A DNA stretch of 64,000 bases, taken from an uncultured Oscillospiraceae bacterium (GTDB taxonomy: Bacteria; Bacillota; Clostridia; Oscillospirales; Acutalibacteraceae). The stretch lies in contig UQWL01000002.1 in the NCBI GenBank assembly GCA_900544715.1, positions 211,235 through 275,234 of the forward strand. Direction: 5' to 3'. Below, one piece after another: positions 52,615 to 61,849 of the stretch. The position numbers and the translations under genes are program-made. The notes beneath the pieces were generated by a model. It was not told the DNA's origin. It did not search any database and saw only the letters and a program-made list of their open reading frames with translations. Numbering within the stretch: position 1 is the first letter of the stretch; every line of letters starts with the position of its first letter.

Positions 52615-53263
52615 TTATTTGAGCCGATGAACAAAAAAGGAAAAGGCGATTGCATCCCATATCGTAGCCAAAAAGCCTACATAAAATCCAAACCGCGCAT
52701 TGGAAAAGCTGTGGAATGGATTGATTTCATCGAGGTATGGCACATCGAAATGAAATAGAAAAAAGTCGATTCCTGTGGTGCTGCCCGTAATGATCGTTAA
52801 AAAAACATAGATTTCGGTCATCAAAACCAGACCAATCCCTACATACCCCCAAAGCATACGCTTTTTATAATCTTTAAAATGAAACCAAATCGCAAACTGA
52901 AACAGCGCAAAGCCAAGGATAGCGGCAGGATGGCTGAATAATAGCGTTCCTCTCACCTCCGTGACGCCCTTGATGCCCAAACCAGGGCAGCACAGCTGTC
53001 AGCATAGAAATTACAGCGAACACAAATACCCCAATTTGATAAAAGTGATATTCTTTGATTTTGCTTGCAAACCCGGATAATGAACCTGCCTCCAAACGAT
53101 CGGGATCCGTTTTGGGAGCAGCGGCAGAAAAGGTGCTGTAATATGCTTTACATGCCGGGCACGCAGCCAGATGCTCCGTTACGATTTCTCTACTGCGCGC
53201 ACGCAACACTTCCTCATGATATAAGGAAACAACATCCTGGATCAACGCACAATCATATCTCAT
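52615..53263 (-). pseudogene. Anti-sigma factor (zf-HC2) broken by a frameshift
   Basis: The N-terminal part (53263 onward) is an anti-sigma zinc finger domain, CPACK preceded by a conserved His (VTEHLAACPACK), with a first membrane helix (FYQIGVFVFAVISML). After LPWFG the frame shifts near a GGG run (about 52970), and the expected continuation IKGVTEVRGTLLFSHPAAIL is in another frame down to 52615, with further membrane helices. One base makes two frames out of one protein of about 215 residues. Could be a sequencing error, but the upstream sigma gene is broken too. Confidence 0.75.
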
Positions 53264-53470
53264 AGCCGTAATACTCCTTTAATTCTTTTTGTAACAACAA
53301 TTTTGCTCTGTGGAAAAGCATCTTTGCGGAACTCTCGGAGATGGAAAGCCATGCAGAAAAGTTTCCTGCATCAAATCTTCTGCAAGCACGCGATCATAAC
53401 CGCAGAGCTTATACAAAAAGCGAAAAATAGCTTGGCTGTAATTCTGATATAATTCATCAAACGAGTCCAC
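53253..53470 (-). pseudogene. ECF sigma factor with internal deletion
   Basis: GTG at 53470 follows AAAGGAGG. Region 2 begins normally (SFDELYQNYSQAIFRFLYK, then EDLMQETF) but jumps within region 2 to the region 4.2 end, LSISESSAKMLFHRAKLLL, in a different frame. About 70-90 codons are missing. The gene stops at 53253, overlapping the anti-sigma start (TATGAGATATGA), the usual coupled layout. The short frame ending at 53279 is a by-product. No working sigma factor can result. Confidence 0.8.
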
Positions 53471-53538
53471 AGCACGCCTCCTTTCTAAAAGGCTTATATA
53501 ATAGTAGTTGCAATATTTTAAAAAAGGTAACAATATTG

Positions 53539-53580
53539 AAAAAATAAATGGGCGGAGATACCCTGTTACGGCATCTCCGC
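53539..53580 (-). terminator. Terminator of the recN operon
   Basis: Stem GCGGAGAT/ATCTCCGC (53552-53559 with 53573-53580), followed on the minus strand by CATTTATTTTTTC. It lies 60 bp after recN. Confidence 0.85.
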
Positions 53581-53638
53581 TCTGCTATTTCACTGGTATC
53601 AACAGAAAATTAAAAATCATCTTTAAAAAATGACAAAT

Positions 53639-55318
53639 TCAAGAATCGATTTCTGCAGCCCGCAATAACTCCTCCGCACTTTGCAGCTGCAATGGCGTGA
53701 TCTCCTCCATACCGCCCATGATCCGGGCAAGCTCGCGCTTGCGTCCCTGAAAGTCGAGCGCGTCTACCTGCGTGTAGGTTTTTTCCTCCCGCACTGTTTT
53801 TTGAATCAGGAGGTGGCAATCCGCCTGCGCCGCAATCTGTGCCAGGTGCGTCACGCAGATCACCTGCCGCCCGGCGGACACCTGCTTTAATTTCAGCGCG
53901 ATCTTCTGCGCCGCCCGGCCGCTCACACCCGTATCAATCTCATCAAAAATCAGCGTACCGATTTCGTCGCTGCCGGATAATACATTTTTGATTGCCAGCA
54001 TGATGCGGGACAGCTCGCCGCCTGAGGCGATTTTCGCAAGCGGGCGCGGCGGCTCGCCGGGGTTCGCTGAGATCAAAAATTCGATCTCATCCGCGCCGTT
54101 CGGCCCGGGCTTTACCTGCTCATGGCGAACAACAAAATGCACATGCGGCATATCGAGATAGGCCAGCTCCTCCTCCACCTGCTTTGCAAAGCGCTCCCCC
54201 GCCTGCCTGCGAACGTCGGAAAGCGTTACCGCCAACGCCTTAATTTTACGCACCAGCTCCCGCCGCTCCGCATGGAGCGCTTCTGTCCGCTCCTCTGAAA
54301 AGGCGATCTCATCCAGCTCTTTCTGTGCGTTCTCTAGATAAGCGATCATTTCCTCTTCCGTTTCTCCATATTTCCGAGAGAGCTTATAAAGCTGATCCAA
54401 CCGCTCTTCAATCCGCTCCAAATCGCCGGGATCATAGGAGAGCGCGTCGAACGCGCTGCGGATCTCATCGGTATAGGCCTCTAAATTATAGGAGAGATCC
54501 AACATCTCCTGCGCGGTTTTCTCCACTGCATCATCATACCGCGCCGCCTCCTGCAAGCTCGCCGCAGCATCTGTCAAGAGCTGCGACGCACCGAGCGTTT
54601 CCTCCGTGCCATGGACCGCGTCGTAGGCGCGGCGCAGGCTCTGGAGGATTTTTTCGGCATTGAGGCAGCGGGTGCGTTCCTGCGCCAGGCGCTCCTGCTC
54701 CCCGATTTGCAGGTTGGCTGATTCCAATTCGTCAATCTGAAACCGTAGCAGGTCAATTTTGCGCAGCTTTTCCTCTTCATCCATCTGCAATTCATTCAAA
54801 GCGCGCCGAACCTTGACATAGGCGGCATAAAGGCCGTGATACTCCTCCAAAAGCTTGTCGTTCTGTGCGAGCGCATCGATGAAGCCAATGTGCCTGTCCG
54901 GTGAAAGGAGCGACTGGCTATCGTGCTGCCCATGGATATTGATCAGTTCGCCGCCAAGCTGACGCAGCATGGATACGGTCGCTGTCTTACCGTTGATCCG
55001 GCATACGCTGCGCCCATCCGCGCTAATAGAGCGCTGGATCAGGAGATTTCCATCCTCCTCCGGCTCTATGCCGAAGGATTCCAAAACCTGCATAGCAGGC
55101 CGTGAAACCTCAAAAAAGAGCGCCGACACCTTGGCGGAAGGTGCGCCGGAGCGCACAAGCTCCCGCGTGGTGCGCTCGCCGAGCACCGCGTTAATGGAAT
55201 CAATAATGATTGATTTGCCCGCGCCCGTTTCACCCGTTAACACGTTCAGGCCCTTATTAAAGCTGATTTCCGCTTTTTCGATCACAGCAATATTTTCAAT
55301 TTGAAGGCTTGTCAGCAT
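53639..55318 (-). CDS. recN: DNA repair ATPase RecN
   Basis: An SMC-like protein for double-strand break repair; 559 residues. Walker A is G29-E-T-G-A-G-K35-S, the QxxH-type HGQHDSQSLL motif is in place, long coiled coils span about 160-380, then the signature ASGGELSRIMLA and the Walker B LIFDEIDTGVSG. It is the last gene of the long minus-strand operon, after argR, the usual argR-recN order in Firmicutes. Confidence 0.96.
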   Translation of the reverse strand: MLTSLQIENIAVIEKAEISFNKGLNVLTGETGAGKSIIIDSINAVLGERTTRELVRSGAPSAKVSALFFEVSRPAMQVLESFGIEPEEDGNLLIQRSISADGRSVCRINGKTATVSMLRQLGGELINIHGQHDSQSLLSPDRHIGFIDALAQNDKLLEEYHGLYAAYVKVRRALNELQMDEEEKLRKIDLLRFQIDELESANLQIGEQERLAQERTRCLNAEKILQSLRRAYDAVHGTEETLGASQLLTDAAASLQEAARYDDAVEKTAQEMLDLSYNLEAYTDEIRSAFDALSYDPGDLERIEERLDQLYKLSRKYGETEEEMIAYLENAQKELDEIAFSEERTEALHAERRELVRKIKALAVTLSDVRRQAGERFAKQVEEELAYLDMPHVHFVVRHEQVKPGPNGADEIEFLISANPGEPPRPLAKIASGGELSRIMLAIKNVLSGSDEIGTLIFDEIDTGVSGRAAQKIALKLKQVSAGRQVICVTHLAQIAAQADCHLLIQKTVREEKTYTQVDALDFQGRKRELARIMGGMEEITPLQLQSAEELLRAAEIDS

Positions 55319-55345
55319 AACGAATCATGCCTTTCTGAAAATGCG

Positions 55346-55801
55346 TTATCCGTTTTGCAGCATTTTGTCGAGGGAGCTTTTTAGCTGCTGCGTCAATTCC
55401 GACGTGCGGCAGAGCACAAAAATCGTATCATCTCCCGCCAGCGTGCCGACGATCCCCTCAAAATGCATCGCATCAATGGCCGCACAGGCCGCCTGCGCCA
55501 TACCCGCATAGCACTTCAGCACACAGGTATTTCCCGCATAATCAACAGAAATGACAGAGCCGGAGAAGATCGTATAAAACTTTGCGAGATATTCGTCGCC
55601 CTGCGCCGCGCTGGCCATATACCGGTATTGCCCGCTGGGGGACATCGCCTTGACGAGCCGCAGCTCTTTGATATCACGGGATACGGTCGCCTGTGTGACC
55701 TCAAACCCATTTTCCCGCAGCTTCGCAAGCAGTTCGTCCTGCGTGGTAATCTCGTATTGCTGGATCAGCTCCAGAATCAATGCATGACGTTTCCGTTTCA
55801 A
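55346..55801 (-). CDS. argR: Arginine repressor ArgR
   Basis: A 151-residue regulator of arginine metabolism. The N-terminal winged helix (QDELLAKLRENGFEVTQATVSRDIKEL) binds ARG boxes. The C-terminal domain (about 80-151) has GTLAGDDTIFVLCRT, the hexamer and arginine-binding core. The TTG start shares bases with the nadK stop. recN follows after 27 bp. Confidence 0.95.
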   Translation of the reverse strand: MKRKRHALILELIQQYEITTQDELLAKLRENGFEVTQATVSRDIKELRLVKAMSPSGQYRYMASAAQGDEYLAKFYTIFSGSVISVDYAGNTCVLKCYAGMAQAACAAIDAMHFEGIVGTLAGDDTIFVLCRTSELTQQLKSSLDKMLQNG

Positions 55802-56658
55802 ACCAGGGGCCCCCTCTTAAAAAATTTCGCCTGCAAACGGTCCATAAAGGTATCGTTTTTCATCCGGATAAAATCCGCATATAGCGCCGACTTTGTCACC
55901 TCAAGCGTGCAGCCCTCCGGGATTTTTACCGTCTCTCCATCGCAGGAGAGATAAACACTGCCCCCATCGCGCATTTCGGCGCACAGAGAAAGCTTAGCAT
56001 CCGGGCGAAACAGCATCGGCCGGCTGAATAAGGTGTGCGCGCATACCGGCGTCAGCAGAAGGCATTCCAGCGACGGATCCACCACAGGCCCGCCTGCGGA
56101 TAGGGAATAGGCCGTGGAACCGGTGGGTGTTGCAACCACCATACCATCCGCCATATACCGCGCGATAGGCTTGCCATCGCAAAACGCGCTGCATTCCAGC
56201 AGCCGGAGTTCTTCACCACGCACAAGGGCAGCATCATTGATGCATTGGGATTGATCACAAACTTGGCCGTCTTTTATTAATTTTACATCAAGCAGCATTC
56301 TCCGGTCAATTGCAAAATCGTTGCAGACCAAATTTTTTAGCAGGGAGATTTCATGCGGTTCCAACCCCGCCATAAAGCCGAGGCGGCCCGCATTGATGCC
56401 GAGCACCGGCTTATGCAAGGGAGCCGCGAGCTTGGCGTCGTGGATCATGGTGCCGTCGCCGCCGATGGAAATCACAAAATCAGCGGACTGCAACGCCTCC
56501 TGCTCCGAGAGAAACGAAAAATCCCCCTGGATAAAATCAGCTTTTAAGGAATCGTACATCACGCATTGGATGCCGAGCGCCTTCCCCTCCCGGCCGACGG
56601 AGAACGCGATTTCCCGCGCGTTCTTTTTCGTCAGGTTGGGCAATACCGCAAGCTTCAT
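55798..56658 (-). CDS. nadK: NAD kinase
   Basis: Phosphorylates NAD to NADP. The 286-residue protein has the GGDGT motif at 66-70 and the conserved TPTGSTAYSLSAGG segment, ending with the C-terminal LACDGE-like LSCDGETVKI. GGAGAGGGGG precedes the ATG at 56658, which overlaps tlyA by 4 bp. The tlyA-nadK-argR-recN order is conserved in Clostridia and Bacilli. Confidence 0.96.
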   Translation of the reverse strand: MKLAVLPNLTKKNAREIAFSVGREGKALGIQCVMYDSLKADFIQGDFSFLSEQEALQSADFVISIGGDGTMIHDAKLAAPLHKPVLGINAGRLGFMAGLEPHEISLLKNLVCNDFAIDRRMLLDVKLIKDGQVCDQSQCINDAALVRGEELRLLECSAFCDGKPIARYMADGMVVATPTGSTAYSLSAGGPVVDPSLECLLLTPVCAHTLFSRPMLFRPDAKLSLCAEMRDGGSVYLSCDGETVKIPEGCTLEVTKSALYADFIRMKNDTFMDRLQAKFFKRGPLV

Positions 56659-57503
56659 ATGTTCCCCTCTCCCCCTTCCGGCCGGATCGCCCGACCGCTG
56701 TCATTCAATGAGCTGTGCGCCAGTGTAACAACCTCTTCCATTTCAATGGCATCCAGCCCTTGGGGCGGTGCGGATTTTTTTAAATAAAGCAAATATTCAA
56801 TATTTCCCTCCGGGCCTTTTACCGGGGAAAAGGTGAGCCCTAAAATAGAAAAACCTGTTTCCAGCGCAAAGGAGCAGACGGTTTCTATCACCTGCCGATG
56901 TGTGGCAGGGTCGCGCACAACGCCCTTTTTGCCAACCTTCTCGCGCCCGGCCTCAAACTGGGGCTTGATTAGGCAAACCGCTTCGCCGCCCTCCTGTAAA
57001 AGGCAAAACAGCACCGGCAAAATCAGGCGCAGGGAGATGAAGGAAACATCCACGCTCGCAAAGTCGATTGGATCCCGCACCTGCTCTTGCGTCACATAGC
57101 GGAAATTGGTACGCTCCAAATTCACAACGCGCTCATCCGTACGCAGCTTCCAGGCGAGCTGGCCGTAGCCGACATCGATCGCATAGACCTTGCGGGCTCC
57201 ATTTTGCAGCATGCAGTCCGTAAAGCCGCCGGTAGAGGCACCGACATCCATGCAAATTTTCTGCTCCAGCGTGATGGGAAAGCACTGCATCGCCTTATTG
57301 AGCTTGAGGCCGCCCCTGCTGACGAAGGGGAGCTGCGTGCCGTGAAGCTCAATTTGATCCTCCGGCTTTACGCTGAAACCCGCTTTGGAGGCCTTTTGAC
57401 CGTTGAGATAAATCTGCCCGGCCATGATGAGCGCCTGCGCTTTTTCCCGGCTGGGCGCGAGACCTCGCTCAAAAACGGCAACGTCAAGCCGTTGTTTTGC
57501 CAT
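56655..57503 (-). CDS. tlyA: TlyA-family rRNA 2'-O-methyltransferase
   Basis: A 282-residue protein. An N-terminal S4 domain (2-60) is followed by an FtsJ-type methyltransferase (DVGASTGGFTDCML) and the conserved KPQFEAGREKVGKKGVVRD. Family knowledge: methylates ribose in 16S and 23S rRNA; loss gives capreomycin resistance in mycobacteria. It overlaps dxs by 20 bp and nadK by 4 bp. Confidence 0.93.
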   Translation of the reverse strand: MAKQRLDVAVFERGLAPSREKAQALIMAGQIYLNGQKASKAGFSVKPEDQIELHGTQLPFVSRGGLKLNKAMQCFPITLEQKICMDVGASTGGFTDCMLQNGARKVYAIDVGYGQLAWKLRTDERVVNLERTNFRYVTQEQVRDPIDFASVDVSFISLRLILPVLFCLLQEGGEAVCLIKPQFEAGREKVGKKGVVRDPATHRQVIETVCSFALETGFSILGLTFSPVKGPEGNIEYLLYLKKSAPPQGLDAIEMEEVVTLAHSSLNDSGRAIRPEGGEGNI

Positions 57504-59367
57504 GCTCCGCCGCCTCCCTCAAAATCACTTGAACCATACCGTCCGCATCCATGTGGTATTGCGCCATCAGGGAGGGCACCGACGCCTGACGGACAAAGCA
57601 ATCGTCCACCGCCGTTAAATGGAAGCTGCCCTGAAAACCCTTCTCCAGCAGCAAGGCGGCAAAATGCTCCCCAATGCCACCGGTGCGCACGCCTTCTTCA
57701 AAGAAAAAAATTTGCTCGCCCAACCGGGCTGACTGGACGGCGCGGATATCAATGGGCTTAATCCGGTTGAGCTTGATGATCCGTGCGCTCACGCCCTTTC
57801 CCCGCAGGGTGGCAAGCGCCGTGCATGCATTGGAAAACAGCCGGCCAAAGGTAACGATCACAATCTTTGCCCACGCCTCGCCATAATGGGTAAAGGAGTC
57901 AAAGGAGGGCGTATAATCTGCGGGGAATTCGCGCTCCGTTCCACGCGGATACCGCACGGCGACGATCCCTTTATCAATATAAAAAGCGTTGCCCAGATCA
58001 TTTTTCAGCTCGGAAAAGGTGGAGGGGGAATAAATCGTCAAATCCGGTACGCTATTGAGCAAGGCCATATCAAACAGGCCCTGATGGGTTTCCCCATCCT
58101 CCCCGACGAAACCGGCGCGGTCAATTGCAAGCACCATTTTATTGCCCTGCAGCGAGGCGTCATGGATCAGCTGATCGTAACAACGCTGCAAAAAGGTTGA
58201 ATATACCGCAAACACCGGCAGCATATGATTTTTGGCCAGACCGGAGGCAAAGGTGACCGCGTGCTCCTCCGCGATCCCCACATCAAAAAAGCGATCAGGG
58301 AACGCCTTGCTGAAAGCGTCGAGGCCTGTGCCCAGCGCCATGGCAGCCGTGATGGCGCAAATCCGCTCATCCTTCTGCGCAAAATCACACAGCGCCCTGC
58401 CAAACATCTCGGAAAAACTGGTGCTTGAAAAAACTGGCTCCCCGGTGTTGATATCAAATTTTGAAATGCCATGGAATTTATTCGGCTCACGCTCCGCAAA
58501 ATCGTAGCCTTTTCCCTTCACCGTGTTGATGTGCAGGAGAACCGGCCGGTGCAGCATCTTGGCGCCTTCCAGCGCCTCCTGGAGCTGCTCCAGATTGTGT
58601 CCGTCGATCGGGCCCATATACTGAAAGCCCATATCCTCAAAAATGGTGCTCTGGTAAATCAAATTTTTTAAAACCGACTTTGAGCGAAAAACCAGATTGG
58701 ATATTTTTCTGCCCACTAGCGGGATATGGTTCAAAAAGCCCTCTATACGCGCCTTCAGCCGGAAATAGCCGGGCTTCGAGCGAATCACGGCAAGATAGCG
58801 CGCCATGGAGCCGACATTATGCGAAATCGACATCTCATTATCGTTGAGGATCACGATCAGCCGGCTGTGTGTGCGCCCGGCGTTGTTGAGCCCTTCGTAG
58901 GCAAGCCCACCGGTTAAAGCGCCGTCGCCGATGACGGCGATCACATAATGATCATCCTTCGCCAACTTTTTTGCAGCGGAGAGCCCATAAGCGGAGGAGA
59001 TGGAGGTGCTGCTGTGCCCGCTGTAAAAAATATCGTGCTCGCTCTCATTGGGCCGCTCAAAGCCGGAAAGGCCGTTTTCCGTGCGCAGGGTGGAAAATTG
59101 GCTGTAGCGCCCGGTCAGCAGCTTATGGGTATAGGCCTGGTGGCCCACATCGAATACGATTTGATCCCTTGGGGAATCGAATACGCGGTGCAGCGCAATC
59201 GTCAGCTCCACCACACCCAGGTTAGAGGCCAAATGGCCGCCCGTCTGGGAAACGGTTTCCACCAACACCCTGCGAATTTCAGTGGCCAGCTCACCCAAGC
59301 GATTTTCCTCCAGCTGCTTTACATCGTCTGGAGAATGTATCTGTGAAAGAATTGGATTCTCATTCAT
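57484..59367 (-). CDS. dxs: 1-deoxy-D-xylulose-5-phosphate synthase
   Basis: First enzyme of the MEP isoprenoid pathway, joining pyruvate and glyceraldehyde 3-phosphate with thiamine diphosphate. 627 residues. The TPP motif starts with GDGALTGG and ends with NDNEMSIS, and the catalytic Glu lies in the GIAEEHAVTFASG segment. ATG 59367 follows AGGAG by 10 bases; a longer frame to 59466 runs into ispA. Next to ispA and tlyA as in many Clostridia. Confidence 0.96.
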   Translation of the reverse strand: MNENPILSQIHSPDDVKQLEENRLGELATEIRRVLVETVSQTGGHLASNLGVVELTIALHRVFDSPRDQIVFDVGHQAYTHKLLTGRYSQFSTLRTENGLSGFERPNESEHDIFYSGHSSTSISSAYGLSAAKKLAKDDHYVIAVIGDGALTGGLAYEGLNNAGRTHSRLIVILNDNEMSISHNVGSMARYLAVIRSKPGYFRLKARIEGFLNHIPLVGRKISNLVFRSKSVLKNLIYQSTIFEDMGFQYMGPIDGHNLEQLQEALEGAKMLHRPVLLHINTVKGKGYDFAEREPNKFHGISKFDINTGEPVFSSTSFSEMFGRALCDFAQKDERICAITAAMALGTGLDAFSKAFPDRFFDVGIAEEHAVTFASGLAKNHMLPVFAVYSTFLQRCYDQLIHDASLQGNKMVLAIDRAGFVGEDGETHQGLFDMALLNSVPDLTIYSPSTFSELKNDLGNAFYIDKGIVAVRYPRGTEREFPADYTPSFDSFTHYGEAWAKIVIVTFGRLFSNACTALATLRGKGVSARIIKLNRIKPIDIRAVQSARLGEQIFFFEEGVRTGGIGEHFAALLLEKGFQGSFHLTAVDDCFVRQASVPSLMAQYHMDADGMVQVILREAAEHGKTTA

Positions 59368-59404
59368 ATCAGCAATGCTCCTAACAGACAGAATAGAAGG
59401 CGGC

Positions 59405-60298
59405 CTATTTCTCACGCGTTGCAAGCCGTTCTGTAAGCTCCAGCAAAAAGGAGGCCCGATCTTCAAAGATCGAGAGCGTCTCCCGTGCTGTCGCAGTCAA
59501 TTCCGTGACGAGGCGGCGGGAAGCATCCAAGCCCAAGAGGGAAACATAGGTTGATTTTTCCTTTTCCCGGTCGCTTCCCACCGGCTTGCCAAGCACATCA
59601 CTGCTGCTCGTCATATCCAGAATATCGTCAACAATCTGGAAGGCAAGTCCAATACAGGAGCTGTAAAGGGATGCTGCTTTACAAATTGTCTCCCCTGCCC
59701 CTGCAACCACACAGCCCATCTGTGCGGCGGCGTCAATCAAGGCACCCGTTTTGAGAGAGTCCATCACTTTTAGCCGATCCAGCGGGATCTGCCTGCCTTC
59801 GCTAGCCAGATCAATTACCTGACCGCCGATCATCCCCTGGCCGCCCGCAGCATGCGCCAGCACAGCAGCCGCATGGATCGTCCGTTTGGGATCCACCGGA
59901 TAGCCGGAACGCTGGTCTAGCATCGTTTCAAAGGCAAGCGTCAAAAGCGCATCCCCGGCCAGAAGCGCGTTCGCCTCCCCAAATTTCACATGGCAGGAGG
60001 GCTTGCCGCGCCGCATATCGTCATCATCCATGCAGGGCAGATCATCGTGGATCAGCGAATAGGTGTGGATCATTTCCACTGCACAGGCAAAGGGCAGTGC
60101 GGCATGCGGATCTTCCCCGCACGCTTCGCAGAATGCGAGCGTGAGAATAGGGCGAATTCGTTTGCCGCCGTTTTCCAAGCTATAGGCCATCGCCTGAAAC
60201 AGGATATCCTGCCCCTGCCCTTCTTCCGGTAGGTAGAGATGCAGGCTGTTTTCGATCATGGAAAGATATTCCTGCTGCTGTCGTTCAAAATTCAGCAT
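59405..60298 (-). CDS. ispA: Farnesyl/geranylgeranyl diphosphate synthase
   Basis: A 297-residue prenyl chain elongation enzyme. First aspartate-rich motif DDLPCMDDDDMRRG, second DDILDMTSS. It makes C15 (perhaps C20) diphosphate from IPP and DMAPP. ATG 60298 follows GGAGG by 7 bases; a 25-residue upstream extension overlaps xseB and is rejected. It overlaps xseB by 7 bp. Confidence 0.95.
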   Translation of the reverse strand: MLNFERQQQEYLSMIENSLHLYLPEEGQGQDILFQAMAYSLENGGKRIRPILTLAFCEACGEDPHAALPFACAVEMIHTYSLIHDDLPCMDDDDMRRGKPSCHVKFGEANALLAGDALLTLAFETMLDQRSGYPVDPKRTIHAAAVLAHAAGGQGMIGGQVIDLASEGRQIPLDRLKVMDSLKTGALIDAAAQMGCVVAGAGETICKAASLYSSCIGLAFQIVDDILDMTSSSDVLGKPVGSDREKEKSTYVSLLGLDASRRLVTELTATARETLSIFEDRASFLLELTERLATREK

Positions 60299-60513
60299 GT
60301 GGGTTCCTCCATATGCTCTTGTTTTGACAATTCCATTACCCGGGCTTCCGCCTGCGTCAGGCACGTATTGCAATAGCCTGCGAGGCGCGTGCCCTCTTCA
60401 AACAGGCGCAGGGCATCCTCCAGCGGAAGGGAGCCGCCTTCCAAAAGGGATACGATTTCCTCTAAGCGTTCGATGGCTGATTCATAGGTTTGCTCTTTTT
60501 GAACTTCCTTCAA
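60292..60513 (-). CDS. xseB: Exodeoxyribonuclease VII small subunit
   Basis: A 73-residue helical protein (TYESAIERLEEIVSLLEGGSLPLEDALRLFEEG), the family signature. TTG 60513 is chosen because GGGGA lies 6 bases before it; an ATG at 60534 has its own site only within the frame. It pairs with xseA upstream on the same strand (74-bp gap). Confidence 0.92.
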   Translation of the reverse strand: MKEVQKEQTYESAIERLEEIVSLLEGGSLPLEDALRLFEEGTRLAGYCNTCLTQAEARVMELSKQEHMEEPTC

Positions 60514-60587
60514 AATAAATCCCCGTCCTTTCACAGGCGTAAATGTAGCTAGGGGTATTCTTTTGGGCTTTCCCCGATCGGTTTATC

Positions 60588-61793
60588 TCAAGGATCGATC
60601 TCCAATACGGCGCATTGCGCGCCGCCATCCGACCATTTCAGGTGAAGCTGATCTCCCGCCGCAAGCTCTGCCACAGAGTGGATGGGCCGGCCGCCGTGAT
60701 ACGCAATCGCATACCCACGGGAAAGCACCTTCAAAGGGCTCAGCGCGTCCAGCTTCCCCGCAAGCGGAGCAAGGCGGCTATTCTGCCGCAGGAGGAGGGC
60801 GGAAACTGTTTGCACAAGTCTTCCCTCCAACGCCTCCAGCGACTGGCGCCGGTGATCTAGAAGATGGGCGGGATCCTGCAACTGCGCCCGTGCCGATAAA
60901 GTATCGAGGCGCTGCTGCTCCGCTTCCAGGCGGCGTCGCACGAACTGAAGGGCGCTACGCCGCAACATTTGAACCCTTGCCAGCTCCGCCTGCGCATCCG
61001 GCACGCAGAGCTCGGCTGCCGCGGAGGGCGTAGGCGCACGCAAATCGGCTGCAAAATCGCAAATGGTAAAATCCGTTTCATGCCCAACCGCCGAAATCAC
61101 GGGGATTTCGCTGGCGGCAACCGCGCGCGCGACCTCTTCCTCATTAAACGCCCACAGCTCCTCCAGCGAGCCGCCTCCGCGGCCAACGATCAAAACATCC
61201 GCCGCCTTCTTTTCATTGAACAGCCGGACGGCTTCAGCGATTTGCCCCGGCGCATCCGCCCCCTGCACCTGTACGGGCTGCAAAATAATCTGCGCAAGCG
61301 GAAACCGCCGGGAGAGCACATTGATAATATCGCGGACAGCCGCCCCCGTAGGCGAGGTGACAACCCCTACCCGCATCGGATAGCGCGGCAGCGGCTTTTT
61401 GCGCTCTGGCGCAAAAAGGCCCTCCTTGGAGAGCTTTTCTTTCAGCTGTTCATAGGCAAGATTTAAAGCGCCCATCCCATCGGGCTGCAAATCATCCACA
61501 TAGAGCTGATACTGCCCATCCCGCTCATAGAGGGAAACCCGGCCGCGCACGATCACACGCATGCCATCCTGCGGGAGAAATTTGAGACGCTGCGCGCTTG
61601 AACGGAACATCACCGCGCGGATCACGGCATTTTCGTCCTTCAAGGAAAAATAGAAATGCCCGGTGCGATAGTGATTGGTAAAATTCGAAATCTCCGCGCT
61701 GACATATACATGATTTAAATTGCCGTCGCCGTCGAGCAGCGATTTCACATAGGCATTCAGCTGACCGACCGTCAGCACCAAGGGCGCTTTCAT
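60588..61793 (-). CDS. xseA: Exodeoxyribonuclease VII large subunit
   Basis: A 401-residue nuclease subunit that degrades single-stranded DNA with XseB. N-terminal OB domain (VTVGQLNAYVKSLLD, YVSAEISNF), then the catalytic domain with VGVVTSPTGAAVRDI, VGRGGGSLEELWAFN and VISAVGHETDFT. Start at ATG 61793; another ATG at 61805 lies directly on AAAGGA. Usual length about 400-450, so it is on the short side. Confidence 0.95.
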   Translation of the reverse strand: MKAPLVLTVGQLNAYVKSLLDGDGNLNHVYVSAEISNFTNHYRTGHFYFSLKDENAVIRAVMFRSSAQRLKFLPQDGMRVIVRGRVSLYERDGQYQLYVDDLQPDGMGALNLAYEQLKEKLSKEGLFAPERKKPLPRYPMRVGVVTSPTGAAVRDIINVLSRRFPLAQIILQPVQVQGADAPGQIAEAVRLFNEKKAADVLIVGRGGGSLEELWAFNEEEVARAVAASEIPVISAVGHETDFTICDFAADLRAPTPSAAAELCVPDAQAELARVQMLRRSALQFVRRRLEAEQQRLDTLSARAQLQDPAHLLDHRRQSLEALEGRLVQTVSALLLRQNSRLAPLAGKLDALSPLKVLSRGYAIAYHGGRPIHSVAELAAGDQLHLKWSDGGAQCAVLEIDP

Positions 61794-61849
61794 GCTTATG
61801 ACCATTCCTTTCTTGCGTCGGGCAAGCGAAAAAGGCTTTTCCGTTCCAC

